Source: Apteryx mantelli
Lineage: Eukaryota > Chordata > Aves > Apterygiformes > Apterygidae
Assembly (NCBI RefSeq): GCF_036417845.1
Contig: NC_089980.1
Coordinates: forward strand, 41,104,501-41,168,500
Direction of reading: 5' to 3'
Length of the DNA: 64,000 nucleotides
A program made the translations under genes and the position numbers. The notes below the pieces were generated by a model. That model ran no database searches and was not told the DNA's origin. It was given only the letters and a program-made list of their open reading frames with translations. Positions 60,801-64,000 of this stretch are shown here, in pieces. Positions within the stretch are counted from its first letter, which is position 1; the number at the start of each line of letters is the position of its first letter.

Positions 60801-63733
60801 CCCAGAAGGCACAGAGAGTGACCCCCGGGCTCCTTCCTACTCAAAGCCTGATGAGTTTTGTGGATGACTTTCATCCTTCCTCAGGACCCTTCTTTCCTCA
60901 GCCTCTTCTCCATCTGCCATCTGCCAGAAATCAACTGATTCAGCTGCCTTCCTTAATCCCATCTGGCATTTCAAAATGGAGGGGACTGCCAGGTTCTTTG
61001 TTCCCTTTCCCTCTTGGCACTGACAGGGAACCTTCTCTGTTCTGGAGAAGGACAAATGTGCTGATTTATTCTGCCCCTTAGCTTTGAATAGGGGTTGCTA
61101 TGTTACCCTCCAGCTCTGAGGCTTGCCAGAGCGCACACCATATATAACCCCACAGCAGGTGGCTATTGAGTAAAGGCCCTTAAATCTGCCTCTCTTGTTT
61201 CTTACGCTGCTGGCCAAGGTGTCAGGGGGATGTAGCAGGGCATGATTTGCTGGCCGAAACTCTAGGCACAGCTGATGCCAAGCATCATGTTGGCATTTTC
61301 CATTCTGAAGTGCCCATCTTAATTTGAAGAGGAAAGATCAACTAGGCAGCAATGCTCTGCCCACACTGACTTTTAAAGAGGCCCTTTTTAAAAGGAAAGT
61401 TGTTCTGTGGGGCCAAACCATGACCAGGATCCCAGAGGTACAAGCTACCAGATTCTGCTGCAGCATCTGGGACCTGGCTTTGACACTTTCTTAGTTCTCT
61501 CTAATTTGGCATGACTGGGTGAGCCTGACCATTTGGGCAGCTTGCTGGGAAAACTTGTGTGTGCCTGTCCTGTGATAAGTTAAAATCCAGCCAGAGTAGG
61601 GGCAAGTGGCATCAAAAGGCTGATATGTGGTTGCAACTATATGTTAGATCTGACCTTGAAGTGTCAAAATGATTATCTTTCTTAGAGGAGACAGTAGAGT
61701 TGATAATTCTTTGCGAAAAGGTCCCTTTGTGCAGTCTGGGCATGGGACACCAGGGATGTTCCTAGGAAAGGTCTAGAAGAGGAAGCAGGGAGACATCTAA
61801 CAGCAAAGCCCAGGGCTAAAGGAGAGCAGCTCAGCTTCCCTTTCACTCAGCCTTTCCCATCCTCCATAAAAACAATGGTAAAGCCCTTCCTGGCAGAGAT
61901 GGGAACAATATGAGGGTATGGAGCATTTAAATGCATTTCTGAGCCGCTGAACTCTCCAGCATGTGGCATTTGGTAGCTCGCACCTATCTCTGGGGTGTGA
62001 ACTCTGAGATGGTCTGTGCAGGAGCATGATAAAGTACTCTGCTGGCCAGGAGACCAATGGGACTTCCTCTCCTGGCCAGAACATGTTCGTGAAGCATCCA
62101 CCCTGCTGGTGTTTCTGTTTTCCAAAGGCAAAAAAGAAAATAAAGTCTCCAAGAAGTAAATGAAAAACATTTCCTATGTAATGGGGTGTAATTGCTTCTT
62201 TGGCATTGTAATTCCTGTCCCAGTGGATCCATAGATCCCAGCGCGGCCTAGCGGAGAATAGCATTTCTAACCTGTCATGACATGGGTACATGGGTATTTC
62301 TGGCCTCCTCACTCTGGATTTGGTCTGACCATGCTCTGGGGACAGGGAAGAGGAAGGGGAGAGAGTGATCTTTGGAGACCATGGTACAAACCAGACTGTG
62401 AGGCCTTCAGGTGGGCGCCAAGCATATCTGAGCCGTTTCTCACTGTTTTGGGAATGTGTTGGCTATAACATATCACAGGTTATCCCAGAGCTCTGCAGAT
62501 AACATCAGCTGTTGTAGGTCCCACGTGTGTGTACCCATCTTGCAGCCAGGACTGTTCTGGGATTCTCTCTTCATTTATTTTTCCTTTATTTGTAAACCAT
62601 CCTCATTCAGGGAAGTTCCCTTGCAAGAGGCCTGGATGGCAACTCCAGCGTGAGAAAGAAGGCTGGCTTGGGTGTCTCCTTCTAGCCTAGACCTAAACCT
62701 AGGGAAGGCATGATTTCCAAAAGTGTCAAGCCTCTGGCCCTTTGGCTGATTTTCACAGGAGCTGGAAGAGCTCCAGAGCTCCTGAAAATCAAGCTTGCTA
62801 AATGAGGAGCTTCCCCAAAAAGCCAGTCAGACGCTTCTGGATGTGAAGTGACTTCAAGAGAGAAAATTCTGGTTGTGCATTACAGTGTAGAAAGAGCAGA
62901 GAGACTGTAAGTGGATTAGAAATGAGAGAATTTAAGCAGAAAATACAATTTGTTAGAGGGAAAATAAAACCAGATGAGGAGACGCAATAGATAAAATAGG
63001 AGAAGAAGCAGTGATGAAGCCCAAACTGGAGACTGCAGCCAAAATTCTGGAGAGTTTCAGTGTGTCTAGGACTTTATAGATTGAGAAAGGGTGATTTGTA
63101 AATCCATATTAGACAGTTGTCAAAACATAGGACTGAAGAATGAGTCTTCAGAGGTAGCCTAGTTTGTCTCCCTACTTAAAGTGTAGTAGATCTTACTTTA
63201 AGGCCAAATGAATGTGAATTTAGCTCATCCATGTGATACCTTCTGGCAGCTATGCTGTTCTGGCTCTGGGACTCCAAATGGATCACTGTATATCCTCACC
63301 CCATTTTACATACGTGAGTGGCTACAGGCAGCCATGGGTCCTGGTCATGTAGGTCCCAGGGACCTCAGTCTTGAAGGGGGTGATATGCTTTTCTTGAGAA
63401 GAGTAGGAACGAGGCAATGAGGAAAGCACTTAATTGCTTATGCTAGTGTCATTGCTGCAAGTACCAAATGGATGTGTGGATGACCACACATTCAAGGAGG
63501 TGTGACTGTACCAGAGAGTGGGGTGTCAGGACTTTGAAGCAAGAACTTCACTGCTGGCAGCTTACGTGAGCACTGACTTCATCCCTCTTTGTATTCCCCT
63601 GCAGAGCATCAACGGAGGCCGCCCGCCACCCCACTTTGTGTATGATCCATCCATCTTTGCCTTCCGTTCCCTCAGCACCTTGAAGCCGCTGAGCCCGATA
63701 GCTCCAGTGGAAGAACCGTCATGTGCCTACTGA
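1285..63733 (+). CDS. Five-exon host gene, 272-aa uncharacterised protein (joined exons)
   Basis: The proposed join is 1285-1353, 21131-21206, 22526-23016, 46147-46200 and 63605-63733. All internal borders are GT/AG and the phases fit (0, 1, 0, 0), giving 819 nt ending in TGA. I do not recognise the gene. The protein has no signal peptide or membrane segment. It has an acidic Ser/Asp tract (residues 29-39), an RRR patch (50-52), a charged probable helix (86-105), a casein-kinase-2-like SSSDEE (121-126), Ser-Pro sites (148-158), a basic KRHR (190-193), RPSLDLEKM (202-210), a basic exon-4 peptide (213-230), and an aromatic/proline C-terminus containing HFVYDP and ending CAY. The look is of an intrinsically disordered regulatory protein, probably nuclear. 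The first 17 residues and RPSLD-x-x-KM resemble FAM53A/FAM53C as I remember them, while the middle does not, so it could be a distant relative or coincidence. Confidence 0.72.
1713..1755 (+). repeat. Possible ancient amniote interspersed repeat fragment
   Basis: The phrase tgtgctaggcactgtacacaaac matches the wording of a dispersed amniote repeat that I know only by phrase, not by name. It is short and degraded, and the boundaries are approximate. Confidence 0.3.
4638..4650. repeat. T13 homopolymer
   Basis: Thirteen T bases in intron 1. There is no associated retroposed sequence that I can recognise. Confidence 0.8.
4945..5060 (+). repeat. Ancient amniote interspersed repeat fragment
   Basis: The segment carries the phrases ttgtaagctt and ctccttggggcagggagca, followed by wording like the tail of the repeat that also appears at 19252-19330. 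The match is to a dispersed sauropsid/amniote repeat recalled by phrase, and the family name is uncertain. No coding content. Confidence 0.4.
8737..8784. repeat. Imperfect 24-bp tandem duplication
   Basis: Two adjacent copies start tgcctgagatcacct at 8737 and 8761; the second copy differs near its end. It is a simple local duplication within intron 1. Confidence 0.7.
9250..9288. repeat. Pyrimidine-rich tandem TACTCCTTC-like repeats
   Basis: Several imperfect copies of tactccttc occur in a row, on one pyrimidine-rich strand. A low-complexity stretch without other features. Confidence 0.6.
10285..10560 (+). repeat. Old dispersed repeat with 'gagttctacaccttaact' core
   Basis: The core ggcaatgagttctacacc, followed by a ttgtggaaggatgacctttt-type stretch and later words, matches a repeat found many times in sauropsid genomes. 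I loosely associate it with retroposed 3' UTR-like sequence, name uncertain. A second, shorter relative lies at about 56820-56940, also on the + strand. Degraded and non-coding. Confidence 0.4.
11095..11148 (+). repeat. Left direct repeat flanking the antisense CR1 block
   Basis: About 54 bases running from ctgtaaactgtcagag to cttctcagtgcaac. A diverged copy in the same orientation lies at 15162-15218, on the far side of the CR1 block. The shared words include aactgtcagag, gcaaaggga and ctcttctcag, with a roughly 3-base length difference. The two may be ends of an older element, duplicates made during a rearrangement, or two copies of a dispersed repeat. Confidence 0.6.
11402..13434 (-). pseudogene. 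CR1 ORF2 remnant: endonuclease plus partial reverse transcriptase
   Basis: In the intact element, ORF2 encodes an APE-type endonuclease followed by a reverse transcriptase that nicks target DNA and copies the RNA there. The frame opens at 13434 with MGEGESY. It shows endonuclease landmarks: [21 protein letters not shown] and [11 protein letters not shown]. The GDFNHPD catalytic segment is spoiled by an in-frame insertion near 12822-12850, which replaces the N after GDF. A stop (TAG) occurs at 11971-11973. The same frame then continues through the start of the RT, and a frameshift at about 11745-11775 moves the frame to one containing [12 protein letters not shown] and the RT motif A words [13 protein letters not shown]. 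The frame ends at 11402, where non-CR1 sequence has begun. RT motifs B and C (the FADD box) are missing. Not functional. Confidence 0.85.
12822..12850 (-). other. 27-nt net in-frame insertion in the CR1 endonuclease
   Basis: Compared with the sense copy near 53150, 29 bases occupy a place where the other copy has 2. On the + strand the insert contains gatgatgaca twice in tandem plus a repeat of the neighbouring gatatc word, so it looks like a local duplication. It changes the GDFN catalytic turn of the endonuclease while keeping the frame. Confidence 0.7.
13440..14502 (-). pseudogene. CR1 ORF1 remnant: cysteine-rich/coiled-coil region plus SGNH esterase
   Basis: CR1 ORF1 products carry a zinc-like/coiled-coil region and an esterase domain. 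A likely start is the ATG whose complement is at 14500-14502, giving MTRRRAPSP. In-frame stops follow at 14350-14352 and 14248-14250. Between them lies a segment with NRQLFCRRC and a leucine/glutamate-rich stretch ([17 protein letters not shown]). The esterase begins with VVGDSLLQG, but the frame is lost after CCLPGAQ (stop at 13834). The domain continues in a second frame (about 13779-13640) and a third (ending 13440). The TND block has lost its usual VGA lead, and the catalytic-block Asp of DGIHLT is Gly here. Clearly dead. Confidence 0.8.
14503..14950 (-). other. CR1 5' UTR with two related motif copies
   Basis: This is non-coding sequence upstream of ORF1 in the CR1 sense direction. On the + strand, 14565-14609 and 14898-14942 are diverged copies of one another. 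Both contain gctgcctctgtt with similar flanks (gcacaaactgctg against gcgcaagctgctg). CR1 and related LINEs carry an internal promoter in the 5' UTR, and such repeats may be part of it. The outer edge near 14950 is approximate. Confidence 0.5.
15162..15218 (+). repeat. Right direct repeat flanking the antisense CR1 block
   Basis: Diverged partner of 11095-11148 in the same orientation, running from ctgtgaactgtcagag to cttctcagcacaac. It lies about 200 bases outside the estimated 5' end of the CR1, so it is not a simple target-site duplication of that element. Confidence 0.6.
15262..15283. repeat. T22 homopolymer
   Basis: Twenty-two T bases, shortly to the right of the direct repeat at 15162-15218. 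It could be the poly-A tail of a minus-strand retroposed sequence starting at 15284, but I recognise no such sequence there. Confidence 0.8.
16874..16917. repeat. (GT)n followed by (AC)n: self-complementary microsatellite pair
   Basis: About ten GT units (16874-16894), an 8-base spacer (cagacaaa), then about eight AC units (16902-16917). The two arms are complementary, so the segment can fold into a hairpin as single-stranded DNA or RNA. Alternating GT/AC is also prone to Z-DNA. Confidence 0.85.
19252..19330 (+). repeat. Ancient amniote interspersed repeat fragment
   Basis: The phrase tttgtacagcacctagcata, followed by atggcacctcaggctc, is typical wording of a dispersed repeat found in turtles, crocodilians and birds. 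The family name is uncertain; it appears related to the fragments near 1713 and 4945. Confidence 0.45.
21131..21206 (+). CDS. Exon 2 (residues 24-48 and part of 49)
   Basis: The acceptor is tatttgtcccctag, with a pyrimidine tract. The exon is 76 nt, enters in phase 0 and leaves one base (G) before donor GTAAAG at 21207. It encodes [16 protein letters not shown] and then NQELAQIDR, an acidic Ser/Asp tract typical of casein kinase 2 targets and disordered nuclear proteins. The leftover G joins AG of exon 3 to make Glu49. Confidence 0.75.
21207..22525 (+). other. Intron 2 (1.3 kb)
   Basis: Donor GTAAAG at 21207 and acceptor tctcttcttcccaccag ending at 22525. It contains a short (CTCC)n run near 21624-21638. 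I see no other gene or repeat that I can support. Confidence 0.7.
22526..23016 (+). CDS. Exon 3, the main coding exon (residues 49-212)
   Basis: 491 nt between acceptor cttcttcccaccag and donor GTAAGG at 23017; it leaves phase 0. It encodes [11 protein letters not shown] (a basic patch), a charged probable helix with [14 protein letters not shown] (85-98), SSSDEE (121-126), Ser-Pro rich stretches (148-158), [11 protein letters not shown] (173-183), the basic KRHRQ (190-194) and [11 protein letters not shown] (202-212). The frame stays open upstream through the intron to an ATG at 22489, but those residues are intronic. The open frame runs past the donor to 23118, so donor use is inferred from the GTAAGG consensus and the fit to exon 4. 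Confidence 0.8.
24767..24893. repeat. Low-complexity cluster: C12, (CA)n and G9
   Basis: A C run (24767-24778), CACGCGCG-type lead-in, (CA)n at about 24799-24830, then a G run of nine (24885-24893). The C and G runs face each other across the CA tract and could pair. Confidence 0.85.
25072..25160 (+). repeat. MIR-like SINE fragment
   Basis: The phrases ttaggcaagtcatgttcagt, cctcccttcctcatct and ataaaatgggg match the core of MIR elements (tRNA-derived, ancient amniote SINEs), in the forward orientation. Boundaries are approximate. Confidence 0.55.
26895..27060 (+). repeat. MIR-like SINE fragment
   Basis: The forward-oriented words ctgagcaagttgtgaaaccc, ggtttccttgtacgtatggg and tagataata, followed by a gtgctaggatgagaaaggc end, follow the order of a MIR consensus, degraded. 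Confidence 0.5.
35501..35525. repeat. (TTTG)n microsatellite
   Basis: About six tandem gttt units after a tctgtctg lead-in, within intron 3. Confidence 0.8.
35677..35723 (+). other. Possible cryptic or poison exon
   Basis: A 47-base stretch has an acceptor-like border (aattgccttcgcag) and a strong donor (GTAAGA at 35724), and reads [16 protein letters not shown] when entered in phase 0. Its length is not a multiple of three. If spliced between exons 3 and 4, it would shift the frame and reach a TGA within exon 4. It may be a nonsense-mediated-decay switch, a splice form with a different end, or chance. Confidence 0.25.
36625..36671. repeat. Perfect 23-bp tandem duplication
   Basis: The 23-base unit ttctattgcctgagttg followed by tactaa occurs twice in direct contact with no differences (36626-36648 and 36649-36671, with a shared flanking A). 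Perfect identity implies a recent slippage event. Confidence 0.9.
40311..40372. repeat. Imperfect 31-bp tandem duplication
   Basis: Two adjacent 31-base units beginning ccaggagtgg, with matching ttgg, ctggagctc-type interiors and a few substitutions, in a GC-rich part of intron 3. Confidence 0.75.
42450..42520 (+). repeat. MIR-like SINE fragment
   Basis: The words ctcagctctgcaactaat and actctgtgaccttgagcaga, followed by tcact, match the MIR core in forward orientation. This explains the exon-like appearance of the acceptor-plus-open-frame at 42425, which I rejected as an exon. Confidence 0.55.
43850..44010 (-). repeat. MIR-like SINE fragment (reverse)
   Basis: The phrases cacccagaaccacacagctt and gggtttgaaaccaggaatcc, then tgattccca, follow the reverse complement of MIR in order. 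Degraded, with approximate limits. Confidence 0.45.
46147..46200 (+). CDS. Exon 4, 54-nt exon (residues 213-230)
   Basis: Acceptor ctgcttctctttcag and perfect donor GTAAGT at 46201. The exon is exactly 18 codons in phase 0, with no change of frame on either side, and encodes [18 protein letters not shown], a strongly basic peptide that could serve as a nuclear localisation or binding segment. It sits between introns of 23.1 and 17.4 kb. Because it is a multiple of three, skipping it would keep the frame. The evidence is splice-site strength, phase and an extended coding-like reading; without comparison to other species it is slightly less certain than exons 3 and 5. Confidence 0.72.
48180..48453 (+). 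mobile_element. CR1 fragment, 5'-truncated (3' tail only)
   Basis: The sequence corresponds to the last part of ORF2 and the 3' UTR of CR1. Words such as ctcagtggtgcgcag, ttttactgtgagggta and gattggactagacggtctct align with 55310-55580 of the large copy. It ends with an attctgtg octamer (about 48444-48452). The reading frame is degraded. It is the usual 5'-truncated product of target-primed insertion, and looks older than the large copy. Confidence 0.85.
50965..50978. repeat. (AC)7 microsatellite
   Basis: Seven AC units within intron 4. Confidence 0.85.
50995..51180 (-). repeat. MIR-like SINE (reverse)
   Basis: In order on the + strand: ctcccaaagtgctttgcaag, aactgagaaaccagc, aatgtgacttgcccaaagtg and gagacagtgtgag. 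This is the reverse complement order of a MIR element and is one of the best-preserved examples in the window. Confidence 0.6.
51906..52571 (+). CDS. CR1 ORF1, C-terminal part with SGNH/GDSL esterase domain
   Basis: The frame is open from 51906 (after a TGA at 51903) to the TAG at 52569-52571; the first internal Met is at 51996. Numbering from that Met, the esterase blocks are GDS with the nucleophile Ser32, a glycine block at Gly56 (LPGAR), GAND with Asn86, and DGIHLT with Asp166 and His169. All expected SGNH catalytic residues are present and uninterrupted. CR1-like ORF1 proteins are known to carry such an esterase; its role in transposition is thought to involve lipid or membrane interaction but is unsettled. 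The N-terminal cysteine/coiled-coil part seen in the antisense copy is absent through 5' truncation. The stop lies 5 bases before the ORF2 ATG. Confidence 0.8.
   Translation, partial: YTARGRRKAPTPPEDLKLKNRFSALQDEEEMGMAAREVPGTTDPVPCRNARKKRRVIVVGDSLLQGTEASICRPDLLSREVCGLPGARVRDVMQRLPRLVHSSDYYPLLLFHVGANDTKGKLETIKQDFRALGMVVKGLGAQVIFSSILPVRGMDERRRRRTFQVNDWLRRWCWQQGFGFYDHGTLFEDRQLMARDGIHLTRRGTRVFANWLANMVRRALN
52577..55510 (+). pseudogene. CR1 ORF2: endonuclease and reverse transcriptase with two nonsense codons
   Basis: A single frame of 978 codons runs from ATG 52577 to TAG 55510, broken only by TAG at 52916-52918 (codon 114) and TGA at 54086-54088 (codon 504); I see no frameshift. The endonuclease landmarks are intact: [34 protein letters not shown] and [11 protein letters not shown]. 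The RT motifs are intact: [23 protein letters not shown] (54443 on, first catalytic Asp), [13 protein letters not shown], and FADD at 54707-54718 (catalytic Asp pair). A C-terminal region of about 200 residues follows. The second stop replaces Arg of the antisense copy and fits CpG decay (CGA to TGA). The length is about that of complete CR1 ORF2. Probably inactive now, but young. Confidence 0.88.
55511..55598 (+). repeat. CR1 3' UTR and octamer tail
   Basis: The 3' UTR has the CR1 stem-forming words cctgcttgagcagggg and gatctccagaggtccc, followed by three tandem ATTCTGTG octamers (55575-55582, 55583-55590, 55591-55598) and a partial att. CR1 reverse transcriptase recognises this 3' end, and the octamers replace a poly-A tail. 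Confidence 0.9.
55626..55643 (+). other. G-quadruplex-capable G run beside the CR1 3' end
   Basis: GGGCGGGGATTGGGGGGG can be split into four G-triplets with short loops. It lies about 30 bases past the octamer tail and belongs to host flank or insertion-site DNA. Confidence 0.5.
56820..56940 (+). repeat. Old dispersed repeat fragment ('gagttccacaagttaatc' core)
   Basis: The core gaggcagtgagttccacaag, followed by ttaatcactg, resembles the fragment at 10285-10560 and is a widespread sauropsid repeat by wording. Name uncertain. Confidence 0.35.
57835..57950 (-). repeat. MIR-like SINE fragment (reverse)
   Basis: The words ttctacagaggagaaactga, ggcacagatgaaggga and agtagcttggtcaggac follow the reverse complement of the MIR 3' half. 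Confidence 0.55.
63605..63733 (+). CDS. Exon 5, last coding exon (residues 231-272)
   Basis: The acceptor is ctttgtattcccctgcag with a good pyrimidine tract. The frame enters in phase 0 with [16 protein letters not shown] and continues through [15 protein letters not shown] to VEEPSCAY and a TGA at 63731-63733. The mix of aromatic, Pro and Ser-Pro residues looks constrained rather than random, and the HFVYDPS stretch is the best candidate for a short conserved docking motif. The final CAY is not a known targeting signal to me. Confidence 0.8.
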   Translation, partial: SINGGRPPPHFVYDPSIFAFRSLSTLKPLSPIAPVEEPSCAY

Positions 63734-64000
63734 AGGAGTTTCTCCAAAAACCTCAGGAACTGTCAACCAACTGCCTGCCTGGCAGGGAGAAGGGGAGGGG
63801 GTGATGCCCAAGGGGATGGGTGGGGGGAGAAGGGGACAGTGGCATGTCTTTGCAATACAACCTCTCTGGCAGCAGGAAGCAGATGGCTCTGCAGCAGTGC
63901 CTGGTTTCATACCATCACCACATCAGTGTGGTGGCAAATGGAGAGATTTGTCTTTCAGGGCAAAATGAGCCAGTCAAGTTCACAAACCACACAGGTGGCC
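63734..64000 (+). other. Start of the 3' UTR (runs off the window)
   Basis: Non-coding sequence after the stop codon. It contains a strongly G-rich stretch (63785-63835). No AATAAA or ATTAAA signal appears before the window ends, so the polyadenylation site lies beyond it. Confidence 0.65.
63785..63835 (+). promoter_or_regulatory. Potential RNA G-quadruplex in the 3' UTR
   Basis: The + (mRNA) strand has many G-runs: GGGAGAAGGGGAGGGGG at 63785-63801, then four runs at 63812-63835 (GGGG, GGG, GGGGGG, GGGG) separated by loops of 2, 1 and 4 bases. This fits the standard quadruplex pattern. In 3' UTRs such structures can affect polyadenylation, transport or translation; function here is inferred. 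Confidence 0.55.

Larger units (their letters stand above)
46201..63604 (+). other. Intron 4 (about 17.4 kb)
   Basis: Donor GTAAGT at 46201 and acceptor ctttgtattcccctgcag ending at 63604. It carries the CR1 tail fragment (48180-48453), a short AC repeat (50965-50978), a reverse MIR-like fragment (50995-51180), the large sense CR1 (51900-55598), a G-rich segment beside it, an old dispersed repeat (56820-56940) and another MIR-like fragment (57835-57950). The stretches 46210-48170, 48460-50950, 51200-51890, 55650-56800, 58000-63600 and the gaps between show nothing I can support as a gene. Confidence 0.65.

Noticed and set aside
61797-62312. 171-codon minus-strand open frame
   Set aside because: It is rich in Cys, Trp and His in a way typical of random translation, has no domain, and is overlapped by other frames.
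1-64000. CRISPR arrays, bacterial operons, tRNA or rRNA genes
   Set aside because: No spaced direct-repeat array, ribosome-binding organisation, cloverleaf-like segment or rRNA wording was found; everything points to vertebrate intronic DNA.

Overview
The window reads as vertebrate chromosomal DNA, most likely from an archosaur (bird or crocodilian; I cannot separate them). The signs are spliced exons with GT/AG borders, a CpG-island promoter, long introns, and CR1-type LINEs, one of which keeps the classic CR1 tail of ATTCTGTG octamers. There is no bacterial or phage gene organisation, no CRISPR array and no RNA gene that I can support.

One host gene on the + strand appears to fill the window. 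A GC-rich promoter (about 556-880) with a CCAAT box and G-rich tract precedes a first coding exon (1285-1353). It is followed by exons at 21131-21206, 22526-23016, 46147-46200 and 63605-63733, with the 3' UTR running off the right edge. The phases fit exactly and give a 272-residue, low-complexity, probably nuclear or cytosolic protein with an acidic Ser/Asp tract, a charged helix, basic patches and conserved-looking short motifs. I do not recognise the gene. Its first residues and an internal RPSLD-x-x-KM motif resemble the FAM53 family, but the rest does not.

The introns are about 19.8, 1.3, 23.1 and 17.4 kb and carry interspersed repeats. Intron 1 holds an antisense CR1 (about 11412-14950) that keeps its 5' UTR but is cut off inside the reverse transcriptase. 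Intron 4 holds a sense CR1 (about 51900-55598) that lacks the extreme 5' end but has an intact ORF1 esterase-domain frame, an ORF2 broken only by two nonsense codons, and a complete 3' end. It also holds a short, older, 5'-truncated CR1 tail (about 48180-48453). Degenerate MIR-like and other ancient amniote repeats are scattered throughout, with microsatellites and a few short tandem duplications.

The two large CR1 copies form an inverted repeat of more than 2 kb that flanks exons 2-4 in the same transcript. Exons 2-4 together are 621 nt, a multiple of three, with no stop in the coding frame. This makes the locus a candidate for back-splicing, double-stranded RNA editing or recombination-driven inversion. 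It is the most interesting structural idea in the window, but it is an inference. Much of the rest is intron in which I see nothing specific.
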